DNA of 64,000 nucleotides. Source: Uranotaenia lowii (taxonomy: Eukaryota; Arthropoda; Insecta; Diptera; Culicidae). The notes under the pieces were generated by a model. That model had not been told where the DNA came from. It saw only the letters and a list, made by a program, of their open reading frames with translations, and did no database searches. Of this stretch, positions 46,505 through 57,654 are shown piece by piece. Position 1 is the first letter of the stretch. Each line of letters starts with the position of its first letter. The position numbers and the translations under genes are program-made. Location: assembly GCF_029784155.1 (NCBI RefSeq), contig NC_073692.1, forward strand, positions 275,571,413 to 275,635,412. The letters are read 5' to 3'.

Positions 46505-47776
46505 TAGGATAAATGTACCCTATCTTGGCCCCTAAGGCATGGTTGACTAGATTTCCCATGATTGTAGTCTTCCTGCAATGTGTACCTTCAAAAGTGCTTC
46601 GACAAATATGATTGCTTACTAGCCTGAAATGCAGCAAAAATATGTCTTTGCTTGAAAGCGGTTGATAATTTGAGATAAACCTGATCAAACTTTTGATTGA
46701 AATGTTCCTTATTGTAGCCCCCGCGCCGAATTTTGGCCCTTTATGAGTTGCTTAAATTGGCCGTCTCTAGAATAAACTTGCCTCACTAATACAACAACAT
46801 CCCCACGAATTCATTGAAACTGTCCCGGAAGGAATGTTCTGTATTGTTTTCAAAAAGTCGGAAGTACGAAATGTCTATCAACTTTTAGAATTGATACTTG
46901 CATGTAGAATGATAATCTAAGGTAAAAAAGTTTTACTTGTTTATTTCAGTTTATGTGTATTTAAAATTTCTATTATAAGAATCATAATATAAAACAAACA
47001 GGTTCCAAACTATTGCACTGGTTAACATAAATATGTTTATTAATGAAGCAAACAAATCGTTCGCTCAATTTTTAACTTGCAATCATGAAAGATCTGCTTC
47101 CATTGAAGTTTACAGGTTAACATAAGATAGTTAATGTTCATTTTTTTTATTCCACTCCCTTAAGAGGAGGACCGACATTTTAAAAACCATTATGACCGAG
47201 GCATGAAGCAAACTAAAGTCTAAGCTTAAGAAAGCGAACGATTCTTTGAATCATAAATAATTAAAATGTCGCCCTTAGGAATTTTCTAGTAATCGTATGA
47301 CAGAACAAGACAAACTTTCGCTCACTCCAGCCAGCCTGATAGAAATATATTGCATCTCACTCGTTCGTTTGAGAACTATAGGCAATGGAAGCGAATAGCG
47401 AATTCAAAAGCTGGTTGAAATAAAGGCTGCATCCCACTCGCACTCATGCAAAATCATTACCCGAACTAGGCAGCGCTTCCTTTGCATATTTCTTTCCTAC
47501 AGAGAACAACGTGATCACCTCCTGCTGATGCACAGTGATGTATAATAAAAAATAATCTTGGTCAAAATATTATTTTGGATTTCACATGAAATTGAAAACG
47601 ATAAAAATTCAAGCTCGTTACAACATAGTATTTCAGCATTGCATTGCAGTTATTTATTTTTAATATTAATATTTAGAGTGTCATAATTTGAACTTTAAAA
47701 CAATTCCTTTCAAAGCGACACATATGCAGCAAATGTTCATCTTCAATACAAATCAAATAAGATCAAAATACGTTAA

Positions 47777-50196
47777 GGGGGGGGTAGGGTCTAACGGGTA
47801 AAAAAACACCATTTTCACGATTTTTTTCTAGAGCTATCGTTCAAACAAACGAATTCAAATTTTTTGCATTATTCAAAGCATTGTTAAAAGAACATTTAGT
47901 ATTTTTTTCGTAGAAAAATATTGAAAAATGAGCCGGTGACGGAGCACTTTCGAGGATGCCTTTTAGAAAACAGGATTTGCGGTGGACACTAGACTGCCCC
48001 AAATGACCCGACTTTTGAAAAAGTTATACGCTGCAGGCTAAAATTGATCCTGGGCCTAGTACAAGATCTCATGCCAAATTTGGGCCAGATCGGACCACGG
48101 GAAGGGGTCGCTCAACGAGCCTGAAGTTTGTATGGGATTTTGAGACATTTTGTTCGAGAGGAACATGAAAAACCAGTTTTTCGTCAATAACTTTTGTCTC
48201 CTTCGTCCGATTTCTTTCAAAAACGGGTTTTCTTATAGCCTAAATTATGACAAATATTTCATCTTAACGTTTCATTTCAAATAATGTTAAGATAAAAAAG
48301 TTATTAAGCTTCAAAAATTGGCTAACTTTTTTAAGGATGATATTCATCACTGTTTTAATGAGGCGACTAAATGTCCGACCAGAACACTCATGCCGTTTCG
48401 TCAAATAATGATCGATTTTAACCATTGTTGTTGCGTTCGATTGAAATTTTTAATGTTTTTTATAATATTTGAGTTTGGATGATATTCACTTGATAGTTCG
48501 GAAAGAAGTAAGGGCGGAAAAATGCTTGACAATTTAAAAAAAAATTGCATAACCACAGGAACTTAGGAACATGACTGGACGATTTGTAATGCCAATAAAA
48601 AGATAAATTTTCGGAAAACAGGTCCATTTATAGTCTTTTTACGTTTTTCTATAATTTTAGTTTAGCTGTAGTTAAAACAAAGTACTTTATCTGGTGTAAA
48701 GTGTTTTTTATATAAAAAAAATAATGAGGTTGACACGTGAAGTTATTCCCTAGCAGGTTTTAAACTAAAAAGAATGATTATATTTCAAAATATTTTTTTA
48801 TTCATAGAGTAACTAACAAAGTTTAAATTTTATGCACAACATTTCAGATCAAATTATTTTTTGTTGGAGATTTGAATTTTTTTCGATCTGCCTCAACTTC
48901 CTTCAATAAATATTGCAGTTGTTCTTCATTTTTGGTTATTTTACCATTAAATTCCGAAATCAATGCAACACCTCTTTTGGCACAGTCGTTCACTACGGTT
49001 ACCATCTTTTAAACCGTTTTTGAAAGAAATCGGCCGGCGGGAACCAAAGTTATTGACGAAAACTGGTTTTTTTTTTATTGGCATCACAAATCGTCCAGTC
49101 ATGATCCTAAGCCCCTGTGGTTATGCAATTTTTTTTAAATTGTCAACCATTTTTCCGCCCTTACTTTTTTCCGAACTATCAAGTGAACATCATCCAAACT
49201 CAAATATTATAAAAAACATTAAAAATTGAATCGAACGCAACAACAATGGTTAAAATCGGTCATTATTTGACGAAACGGCATGCATTTCACATTGAGTGTT
49301 CTGGTCAGACATTTAGCCGCCTCATTAAAACAGTGATGAATATCATCCTTAAAAAAGATAGCCAATTTTTGAAGCTTAATAACATTTTTATCTTAACTTT
49401 AATTGAAATGCAACCTTCGGATGAAATATTTATCATAGTTTAGGCTTTAAGAAACCCTGTTTTTGAAAGAAATCGGACGAAGGAGACAAAAGTTATTGAC
49501 GAAAAACTGGTTTTTCATGTTCCTCTCGAACAAAATGTCTCAAAATCCCATACAAACTTCAGGCTCGTTGAGCGACCCCTTCCCGTGGTCCGATCTGGCC
49601 CAAATTTGGCAAGGGATCTTGTACTAGGCCCAGGATCAATTTAAGCCTGCAGCGTATAACATTCCACAGGTTTTAAATTTCCCATACAAATTTGGGGCAG
49701 TCTAGTGGACACTGTATCTCAGCACAGAATCATCTGAAATCAAAAAATTCCGAGCAAAATATTTTTAATAGATGTTTTTCTGGACCCCAACGTTTTTATT
49801 TAACTTAAAAAATTTTTTATGAAATTTTTGTGACTGTTTGAAGTAAAAACTACGATTTTTCAAGAAAAAATCCGCCATTTTTTATCTGTAAAATCTCCCC
49901 AAAGTAAAAAAAAACGTTGGGGTCTTGTATTTTATATGTAGAAAATATGTTCCAATTTTGAAAAGAATCGGATAAGTAGTTTTCAAATGACGATGTCCAC
50001 GGACTTTAAAAATGTGCTTTCGAGAAAAACGCGTTTGAAGTTTCTGCTCTTGCTTTCTTGCAGTATTAGATAGGAGGAGATAAAGGCCTATAATTTCTAC
50101 AGTTTTGCTTCAATTGACTTGAAAATTTAACACAACATTCTTGAAATGTTTTACAATAAAATCGATTTTTTTAAAGTGTTAGACCCTCCCCCTTCC
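47777..50196. mobile_element. TTAA-flanked MITE, nested copy with inner insertion
   Basis: Borders GGGGGGGGTAGGGTCTAAC and GTTAGACCCTCCCCCTTCC lie within TTAA at 47773-47776 and 50197-50200. Copy 1 of the host element shows the empty site near 20617. It matches 42760-43488 in reverse, interrupted by the foldback at 47990-49704; without it the length is ~700 bp. Confidence 0.88.
47990..49704. mobile_element. Foldback element, TAGACTGCCCC family, longest copy
   Basis: Ends TAGACTGCCCCAAAT and ATTTGGGGCAGTCTA, flanked by GTGGACAC at 47982-47989 and 49705-49712, an exact 8-bp duplication. The intact TTAA element at 42760 confirms the empty site. The arms are ~300 bp of the common family sequence. 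A second, inner inverted pair (about 48360-48600 and 49075-49325; GTCCGACCAGAACACTCATGCCGTTTCGTC and its complement, split here) extends the foldback inward. The centre (48600-49000) is unique. Confidence 0.92.
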
Positions 50197-50871
50197 TTAA
50201 ATCGTATTTCCAAATGTGGATGCCAAATACGATTGAGTCGGCTTGAGAGATAAATAAATTGATTATAGTCCAAAATACATTCATGATATTTTTAAATTAT
50301 TTCAATCATTCATTTTACTTTAAACCGCTTTCCAGACCACTGTGCACCGTCTTCCGACGAACGGCTGCCGGCTGCCGACTGCCTGCTATGTCGTTTTCAC
50401 ACATACATACATACTTCTATTTGTGGAATTGCATGCCAAGATTAGGCAAAAAAAATGTTTATATTTTCTTCAATTCTACATAGAAAATGTACGTTGTTTA
50501 GAGTTAGTTATAATTTTATATTTTTTGCCATATTTTGCTGTAACCAGTGGTAATTTTTAGTGATTTTTCCATAATAAAGTGTATTTTTAAAATCAATACG
50601 AAGACGGCAGATGCTCTAGCAAGGTAGGTTCATTTTAGATTTTTCCGAAGATCATAATTTCATTTGCAGTTTGTCATGCGAAAAAAAATTTATTACGCAG
50701 TCATTTGGATTTAATAGTGGACAAATGCTATGCAAAATGTTGCCATATGCGATTTTCTTTTATGTTTGATTTTTATTCCATTTTCAGGCATATGTTTGAC
50801 ATGAAAATCACCAAAATGCATTTTGGCATGCCAAGATAAGGAGCATGCCAAGTTAAGGCTCACTTACCCTA

Positions 50872-51881
50872 AACATGAATCGGCAGAGAGGTAACTCAAA
50901 TCGCCAGAGGGATCGTAACGATATCTCTGGCGATTTTGTATCATCACATCGGCAGAGAGGAACACACCATACGCGTGCCTTGAGTGAGTGCCACGAAATA
51001 ATCTAAGACACGCCCTCCAGAGAAACACACGAAAACAACTTGAATTCCCTTCGAGACCTGTGTTTGCCTGCTTGAGAAGTCGACTGCACCGTACGAGTGT
51101 ACGATTCAAACTTTTCGCATGTACGCATACGCATTCGTTGCCTTTAGGTGTCTCGTCAGGACAAACCGAATGAGAATATTTTCGTTCTTGGAGTGTCGCC
51201 GAAATTAACCGTTTTATTCTAAGTTCGGTGACTCAACTCTCAATTTTTTGCATGCTCTGTCGATTTCTGAGAGGACGCGCTTACTGGGACGTTGTAAATC
51301 TTGAAGTTCTCTCTCCTATCTTTTTCGCTCCGAGAATTCCTTTCGGCCCGGCTAGCAAAACTACCAAAATGAGCGTGGCAACGAACGTGTTAAAGGTGTG
51401 GTTGGGAAAGCATGACAAAAAGCGACAAATATGTTGAATATTTGAGAGCGATAAAGTACTCAAATTAAGTTCTTTACCCCATTAAAATGTTTGGTAAAAC
51501 AATATATTTGATGATTGGCAGTAGAAGTCCTACACTTCTGATACGCCTTTTGAAAAAATGTTCGCCATAATAGAAAATTTGACTGCAGTTTAAACTATTT
51601 AACCAGAACGGCAGTTCAAATAAAATCTTTTGTTTGTTAAACATTCTCTCGAAGTGAAAAATTTTGAAAATTCAAGGATTTACCAAAAGTTCTAGTATTT
51701 TGGTGTATTTTGTAACGGTTTTTTCCTACTCGGAGAAGGGGGGGGGGCGGCATAGCAACGCGCATGGTTCTTCGTCTTCCGCTTTTGGTCTTGCAATTGT
51801 CGATTATCACCTTTGAATTTCTTTTTTTGAATGCTATTTTTAGCATCTAGTTTTGAGCTTTCACCGACGCAATTTTTTGTA
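50872..51881. other. GC-richer non-repetitive stretch with hairpin
   Basis: 50872-51440 stands out in composition. It has a direct repeat ATCGGCAGAGAGG (50879, 50947) and a hairpin AAATCGCCAGAG/CTCTGGCGATTT around 50899-50938. A short frame at 51369-51437 reads MSVATNVLKVWLGKHDKKRQIC. It could be an LTR-leader segment or a host regulatory segment; no ends were found. 51440-51881 is AT-rich with a G10 run at ~51738. Confidence 0.35.
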
Positions 51882-51883
51882 TA

Positions 51884-52152
51884 CACAGAAAAATTGACTA
51901 ATACGTGTCACTGAAAACTGCAACTTTTAAAATGAATCACCAGTAATTAACAAAACCTGTAATTTTAAATTGTTTTCCTTGAAAGTTAACGAGGACTCAT
52001 TTATTATTACAGCAAATGTCCTGGAAAAAGTTGTACACTTTAAATTAAATGTCACGTAATATGTTTTTCGACCTGTAAAATTACGGTTCATGTCCTGCTC
52101 CTTTTTGTTACAGAACATTTGCATAATTTTACAGGAAATATTTTTTTCTGTG
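51884..52152. mobile_element. Short TA MITE with CACAGAAAAA ends
   Basis: Ends CACAGAAAAATTGAC and ATTTTTTTCTGTG, within TA at 51882-51883 and 52153-52154; 269 bp. The terminus resembles that of the larger element 36589-39482 (CACAGTAAATTTTT), suggesting the same transposase family. Confidence 0.75.
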
Positions 52153-52727
52153 TAGGGCCTTTAGATTACTATACTTTACACGCGACATTCGAATTTTCAT
52201 TTTCAGTTTTTGATTTTTGACTTTCCATTTGGGGTTTTTTTTAATTATCTGACAATTTGCACCTAGGGTTTTCAGATCTTCCCAAAAATTGATGATTTGT
52301 TTCATTTTTACGATTTAAAAAACTTATGTATTTATTCAGGTTTCTAAAATTTTTATTTTTCGAGTTTGATTCACTTCGACTTTTTGTAAATAAAACAAAA
52401 CCATATTTCAAAGCTACAAAACACTTTTTTTTTCATCGTAAATCTTCCAAAAACACATCAAAACACTTGAAAATTTTATCAAATTTTCAAATACAGTATT
52501 TCAAAAATTTCAAGTATCTAATGACCTTAAATATGAACATTTTTGTCACTTCCATCTGTACCGTTGAGCCGTCAACACGTACGCCGGAGCATCGTATCGT
52601 TGCTGTGTACCTGCAGGAACATTTTTACATTATTTATTTTTTCCTTACCTGTTTTTCAATCAGCACTTTTCAGTGCTCTAATTATTTTTATTTTCTTTTA
52701 TTCATATTTTTCTCTTTTCTTTCCAGC

Positions 52728-54158
52728 ATGGGGAAGTCTTCGGCCGGCTCAAGGGCCGGAAGAAAACGGATTGCTGAACCTAATCCAGGGCCATCTGCCA
52801 AAAAAGTTGAAATTTCCAATTCATTCGATGTCCTTCATAACATCGGTGATGAGGAAATATTCATATTTAATTCTGATAAGAGTACTAAGAAACCTTCTTC
52901 TTCTTATACTCTTAAAAAAGAAAAGATTCCACCAATAACGGTCACGATTCCTGACTTCAATGCCTTTCGAAAAGAAATCGTCACTTCCGTCAAGGATGTG
53001 AAGATTTCTTTTCAGATCGGTCGAAGGGGAACTGCTCGTATATTGGCGGAATCTTTTAATGATTTTCAAAAGGTTTTAAATTATTTGAATAATAAAAAAC
53101 ACCAATTTTTTACGTACGACACTAGAAGTGATCGTCCATTTAAAGTTGTACTTCGTGGTCTCACTGGCGATCAGACACCGGATGAGATCACAGCTGAATT
53201 AAATTCTTTGTTAGGTTTTTCTCCAATTCAAGTAATTCAAATGAGGAAAAGAACCAACACGAATAATATCAGTAGTGTTGGTTTTGCTCCTGAACTTTAT
53301 TTGATCCATTTTAAAAAGGATCAGGTTAATAATTTGCAAATTCTTGAAAAGGCTCGTCTTATGTTTCATTGTCGAGTCAAATTCGAACCTTTTCGTAAAT
53401 CTTCTACCAATTTTCTTCAAAATATTACGCAATGTCGTCGTTGTCAAGCTTTTTGTCATGGCACTAAAAATTGTAGAATGAATGCCAGATGCATGTTTTG
53501 CGGCTCATTCGATCATGAAAAATCTAAATGCCTTTTTGGTGGTGATAAGCCAAAAACAGAATTTTTTAAGTGTGCGAATTGCGCAGGTAATCATTCCTCG
53601 AATTCTCTAGACTGTCCCGTTAGGGCAAAAATTGTTGCTTCTAGGAAAAATCCCAAAGTTTCCAGAAAAGTTTCTCCTCCTCCTTCCTCTTTTTCGTCTT
53701 CACACGTCAGACCGGCAAACAACCTGCCTGTTCGCGGTCAGCCTCGGCCTACATTGGAATCACGGCTGGGTAATACCCGGAGTGATTTTAATGTTACCTG
53801 GGCTGATTCTGCGCCACAGGCTCGTTGTTTATCGTTCTCAGAGGTGGTTGAAAATGGGTTTCCCTCTTCAGGTTTAACTAATAAAAATGGGGAAAAACCA
53901 AGTCTCAACGTTCATGCGAAGGCTTGGGAAAATCCCCGAAATTCAAATACTTTTTCTTCTCCTTCCTTTTCTGATCCTAACAATTTTGTTGATTTGGGTG
54001 AGATTACTGAGGAAAAATTAAAATTTTTGCATCAAAATTTAATGGAAATGATGCAACTTATGTTGAAAGCAAATTCAATGTTTGAAGCTTTCCAAACTTC
54101 TTTTAATTATGCTAACAAAATTATTATGACTTTACGATTCCCTCATGGATCCAAATAG
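52728..54158 (+). CDS. ORF1, Gag-like nucleic-acid-binding protein, copy A
   Basis: 476 aa, taking the Met of MGKSSAGSRAGRKRIAEP as start. The frame is open further upstream to 52326, but that lies outside the element and copy B starts the same way. The protein has a basic Ser/Arg/Lys-rich N-terminus, then a central globular part (about residues 70-235, with VTIPDFNAFRKEI and RPFKVVLRGLTGDQTP) typical of the domain before the zinc knuckles in Jockey Gag. Three CCHC-type knuckles follow at about 236-249 (CRRCQAFCHGTKNC), 255-268 (CMFCGSFDHEKSKC) and 282-297 (CANCAGNHSSNSLDC). A Ser/Pro-rich tail and a C-terminal helix-rich end (EKLKFLHQNLMEMMQLML) complete it. It should coat element RNA and aid integration. 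It overlaps ORF2 by 14 nt. Confidence 0.95.
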   Translation: MGKSSAGSRAGRKRIAEPNPGPSAKKVEISNSFDVLHNIGDEEIFIFNSDKSTKKPSSSYTLKKEKIPPITVTIPDFNAFRKEIVTSVKDVKISFQIGRRGTARILAESFNDFQKVLNYLNNKKHQFFTYDTRSDRPFKVVLRGLTGDQTPDEITAELNSLLGFSPIQVIQMRKRTNTNNISSVGFAPELYLIHFKKDQVNNLQILEKARLMFHCRVKFEPFRKSSTNFLQNITQCRRCQAFCHGTKNCRMNARCMFCGSFDHEKSKCLFGGDKPKTEFFKCANCAGNHSSNSLDCPVRAKIVASRKNPKVSRKVSPPPSSFSSSHVRPANNLPVRGQPRPTLESRLGNTRSDFNVTWADSAPQARCLSFSEVVENGFPSSGLTNKNGEKPSLNVHAKAWENPRNSNTFSSPSFSDPNNFVDLGEITEEKLKFLHQNLMEMMQLMLKANSMFEAFQTSFNYANKIIMTLRFPHGSK

Positions 54159-56802
54159 ATGTTTAAATATTATGAATTGGAATGCTAGATCTTTGCTGGC
54201 TAACCAAGATGAATTCTTTTTATTTTTGAAAACTCAAAACATACATATTGCTGCCATCACTGAAACTTTTTTAAAGCCAGACAATAACTTGAAAAGCAAT
54301 GCTTTCTTTAAAATTTTACGAAATGATCGACTTGATCGACAAGGTGGGGGTGTAGCTATTGTCATCAATAGTCGTCTCAAATTTAGACTTCTTCCTTCTT
54401 TCAATACAAAAGTCTTAGAAACAATTGGAATTGAATTAGAAACTTCTATGGGGAAAATTATAATTGTTGCCGCATATTTGCCTTTTCAATGTAGCGGTGA
54501 ACAGAAAAATTTTTTGAAGGGAGATTTACAAAAACTCACCAGAAATAAATCTAAATTTTTTATTATTGGTGACTTTAATGCAAAACACCGATCTTGGAAT
54601 AATATTTCATCAAATTCAAATGGGAATATTTTATTTAACGACTGCTCTGCAGGTTATTATACTGTTGAATATCCTAATGGGCATACTTGTTTTTCTTCAA
54701 TTAGAAATCCCTCCACAATTGATTTGGTTCTAACGGATTTAGGCGAGCATTGTAGTCAATTAGTTACTCATGCGGACCTCGATTCAGACCACCTTCCAGT
54801 AACATTTTCTTTATCCCAAAGTCCCATTGAAAACCCTTTAAAATCAGCTTTTAACTTTCAAAAGGCTAACTGGGAGCGATATATGAATTTTATTGAACGT
54901 AATTTAGATGTAAACGTTCCACTGAATTCAATAGAAGATATTGATTTGGCTGTAGAAAATTTGACAACTTCAATAGTCAATGCTAAAGCCGCTTCAATAC
55001 CCAAAGTTAAACATAAATTTAATCAACCTTTGATCGATGATGATCTTCAGTTTTTGATACGACTGAAAAACATTCGTCGACGCCAATATCAACGTACTAG
55101 GGATCCTTATTTGAAATTAATTTATAGCGACCTTCAAAAAGAGATCAAACGTCGTTTAAATTTCATTCGTAATGAAAATTTTGCTAAAGCAGTAGAGGAC
55201 ATAAAACCCTACTCAAAGCCATTTTGGAAATTAACTAAAATTCTGAAAAAGCCCCAGAAGCCAATTCCTACTTTGAAAGATGGGGATAAACTTCTTTTAA
55301 CTAATGCAGAAAAAGCTCGAAAATTAGCCCAACAATTTGAGTCTGCTCATGATTTTAATTTAAACGTTGTAAGTCCAATTGATGCTCAAATTTCCCTTGA
55401 ATTTGATGATATTCTTTCTAAACAAAATGTATTTGAAAGTTCTTGTGAGACAAATATTGATGAACTTAAATTGATTTTCAAAAAATTTAAAAATATGAAA
55501 GCTCCAGGGGAAGATGGGATTTTCTATATTCTTATTAAAAAGTTGCCTGAAAGCACTTTAAATTTTTTAGTTAAAATCTTCAATAAATGTTTTCATTTGG
55601 CTTATTTTCCCAATAAATGGAAAAATGCCAAAGTAACTCCAATTTTGAAACCTGGAAAAAGTGCTTCAGAGCCTTCAAGTTATCGACCAATTAGTTTGCT
55701 TCCTTCTTTAAGTAAACTATTTGAGAGAGTTATTTTGAATAGAATGATGATTCACATTAATCAGAATTCTATTTTCCCTGATGAACAATTTGGTTTTCGT
55801 CATGGACATTCTACTACACATCAACTTTTGAGTGTAACTAATATGATTAACGCTAGCAAATCTGAGGGTTATTCAACTGGTGTTGCTCTTCTTGATATTG
55901 AAAAAGCTTTTGACAGTGTTTGGCACAAAGGTTTAGTAGCTAAATTAGCTCGATTTGATTTTCCTGTATATCTCACCAAAATTATTCAAAATTATTTGAC
56001 TAGCCGAACCTTACAAGTAAGCTATCAAAATTCATGCTCTGAAAGGACTCCCATTAGAGCTGGTGTCCCTCAGGGTAGTATACTTGGGCCAATCTTATAC
56101 AATATTTTTACTTCTGATCTTCCTGATGTACCAGAAGGAAAAGGTAGAAGATTATTTGCTGATGATACTTTGCTTTCAGCCAAAGGTCGAAATTTACGGG
56201 TGGTACGCAGTAGATTGCAACAAAATTTAAATTCCTTTTTGAATTACTTGAAAATGTGGAAAATTTCTCCTAACGCTTCCAAAACTCAACTTATTTTATT
56301 TCCCCATAAGCCAAGAGCAAATTTTTTAAAACCTAATGAAAATCATTCCATAACTTTTAATGGGGCTTCTTTAGAATGGTCTGATCACGTGAAGTACTTG
56401 GGACTCACACTTGATCGGAATCTTTCTTTTAAGAATCACATTGAAGATATTCAATCTAAATGTAATAAATACACTAAATCTCTTTATTCTCTCATCAACA
56501 GGAAATCCCGACTTTGCCTGAAGAATAAGATGCTTATTTACAAGCAAGTCTTCCGACCAGCGATAATGTATGCAGTTCCGATTTGGTCTAGCTGCTGCGC
56601 GACGAGGAAGAAGGCCATCCAGAGGATTCAGAACAAGGTTCTGAAAATGATTTTGCGGCTTCCACCTTGGCACAGCACCGAAGATCTTCATCGGATTGCA
56701 GGCATTGAATCTATCGAAGAGATGGCCAATAAAATAATCTCCAACTTCAGAGGCAAATCGATGCAGTCTTCCATCGCAGAGATTCGCTCTCTCTACAATT
56801 AG
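54145..56802 (+). CDS. ORF2, endonuclease-reverse transcriptase, copy A
   Basis: 885 aa. An AP-type endonuclease occupies about 1-225: NWNARS at 11-16, ITETF with Glu40, IIGDFNAKHRSW at 140-151, TIDLVLTD at 191-198 and SDHLPV at 214-219, all catalytic motifs present. Reverse transcriptase spans about 440-740: MKAPGEDGI, SSYRPISLLPSLSKLFERV, the first catalytic Asp in ALLDIEKAFDSV (Asp584), AGVPQGSILGP and FADD at 671-674. The C-terminus has KYLGLTLD and the usual thumb-like tail; RNase H is absent. It would nick target DNA and copy the element RNA from the 3' end. Start ATG lies 14 nt before the ORF1 stop in a different frame, so translation probably uses termination-reinitiation (inference). 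There is no frameshift or stop. Confidence 0.95.
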   Translation: MDPNRCLNIMNWNARSLLANQDEFFLFLKTQNIHIAAITETFLKPDNNLKSNAFFKILRNDRLDRQGGGVAIVINSRLKFRLLPSFNTKVLETIGIELETSMGKIIIVAAYLPFQCSGEQKNFLKGDLQKLTRNKSKFFIIGDFNAKHRSWNNISSNSNGNILFNDCSAGYYTVEYPNGHTCFSSIRNPSTIDLVLTDLGEHCSQLVTHADLDSDHLPVTFSLSQSPIENPLKSAFNFQKANWERYMNFIERNLDVNVPLNSIEDIDLAVENLTTSIVNAKAASIPKVKHKFNQPLIDDDLQFLIRLKNIRRRQYQRTRDPYLKLIYSDLQKEIKRRLNFIRNENFAKAVEDIKPYSKPFWKLTKILKKPQKPIPTLKDGDKLLLTNAEKARKLAQQFESAHDFNLNVVSPIDAQISLEFDDILSKQNVFESSCETNIDELKLIFKKFKNMKAPGEDGIFYILIKKLPESTLNFLVKIFNKCFHLAYFPNKWKNAKVTPILKPGKSASEPSSYRPISLLPSLSKLFERVILNRMMIHINQNSIFPDEQFGFRHGHSTTHQLLSVTNMINASKSEGYSTGVALLDIEKAFDSVWHKGLVAKLARFDFPVYLTKIIQNYLTSRTLQVSYQNSCSERTPIRAGVPQGSILGPILYNIFTSDLPDVPEGKGRRLFADDTLLSAKGRNLRVVRSRLQQNLNSFLNYLKMWKISPNASKTQLILFPHKPRANFLKPNENHSITFNGASLEWSDHVKYLGLTLDRNLSFKNHIEDIQSKCNKYTKSLYSLINRKSRLCLKNKMLIYKQVFRPAIMYAVPIWSSCCATRKKAIQRIQNKVLKMILRLPPWHSTEDLHRIAGIESIEEMANKIISNFRGKSMQSSIAEIRSLYN

Positions 56803-57056
56803 TTTAATTTTAGGATAGCTTTAGTTTTTAGTTTTAAGTTTAAAATATTTTTTACACGACAGGATGTTCTCCTTTATAAAAATGCTTGATTGCGCTCAGC
56901 AAATTTAAGTCAAATAAATAAATTTTAGTGATTATTTAACTATAGGGCTCTGAAAGTTCATTATTGAACTGAACACCTAATTTAATGTATTAATGTAATA
57001 TAAATGTAATGATGAATTGGTACAAATAAAGATATATTTAAAAAAAAAAAAAAAAA
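56803..57056 (+). promoter_or_regulatory. 3' UTR and poly(A) tail of copy A
   Basis: 254 bp after the ORF2 stop ends with ACAAATAAAGATATATTTA and an A-tail. The AATAAA hexamer lies ~10 bp before the tail. The UTR would be the recognition site for the element's own RT during target-primed reverse transcription (family knowledge). Confidence 0.8.
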
Positions 57057-57069
57057 ATGAACATTTTTG

Positions 57070-57654
57070 AATAAGCTTTAAATGGTGTAAACAAGTACCG
57101 CCTGCATTACCGAATATTCCGTAAAAATATCATTGTACATCTAATTTGTGATGAAACTTTCATCTGAAGACATTAAAGTTCAACAACTCCTTTAAGAATT
57201 ATGAAAGAAGTTATGACATTTAATCTCTTATTTGCATAAAAGACAAACAATGGTCGAACAACTGCACTCACATATGCAGGTAGCGCGCGCTTCTATTTAA
57301 CAACATGGGAACAAAAGTACTTATCAAAGTAGGAAAAAAAACACTATTTTCCCTGATTTGTAGAGTGGTTGCAGCAAAACTTACTTCATTCTTCAACCAA
57401 TAATCTAATAACTTTTTCAAAATGCCCAGTTTTTTATAAAGTCGCTATAAGTTTTGCACTTTTTGTTGTCATTTGTTTCGTTATGCGTTCAGTTTTGCAT
57501 AGGTAATGCATCATATTTGATCTTGTAAAAGATCTGAAGATTCCCGGTGCAAACCGTCAGTTTATGAAAAAATACCCATTTTCAAGTTTCAAATTTAAGA
57601 TTGAAGATTTGTAAAACTTATTGATAAAAATTATAATTTTGATATTTGTTTCTG
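57070..57654. other. AT-rich DNA, nothing recognised
   Basis: The flank downstream of Jockey copy A, after its right target-site copy, has no gene or shared repeat that I could see. Confidence 0.4.

Larger units (their letters stand above)
46507..50869 (-). mobile_element. Pogo-like TA element, copy 2, with nested insertions
   Basis: Reverse-oriented relative to copy 1 at 19786-21884. It starts GGATAAATGTACCCTATCTTGG and ends CCAAGTTAAGGCTCACTTACCC, within TA at 46505-46506 and 50870-50871. It follows copy 1 along its whole length, for example CAGCCTGATAG, CGTTTGAGAACTATAGGCAATGG and TTGGCATGCCAAG. The alignment is broken only by the TTAA element at 47777-50196. Without the insert it is about 1.9 kb. 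No intact transposase is present. Confidence 0.88.
52546..57056 (+). mobile_element. Complete Jockey-clade non-LTR retrotransposon, copy A
   Basis: Bounded by an exact 13-bp target duplication ATGAACATTTTTG at 52533-52545 and 57057-57069. It has a 182-bp 5' UTR starting TCACTTCCATCTGTACCG, two ORFs, a 3' UTR with AATAAA at 57025-57030 and an A17 tail. There are no LTRs and no RNase H domain, as usual for the Jockey clade. Transcription is expected from an internal promoter at the 5' end because the same start is used in all three copies (52546, 58655, ~1628). Both frames are intact, so this copy could be mobile. Confidence 0.95.

Noticed and set aside
52326..52727. Upstream extension of the copy A ORF1 frame (134 residues)
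   Set aside because: It lies mostly outside the element, beyond the target duplication, and copy B lacks it. The start at 52728 fits both copies.
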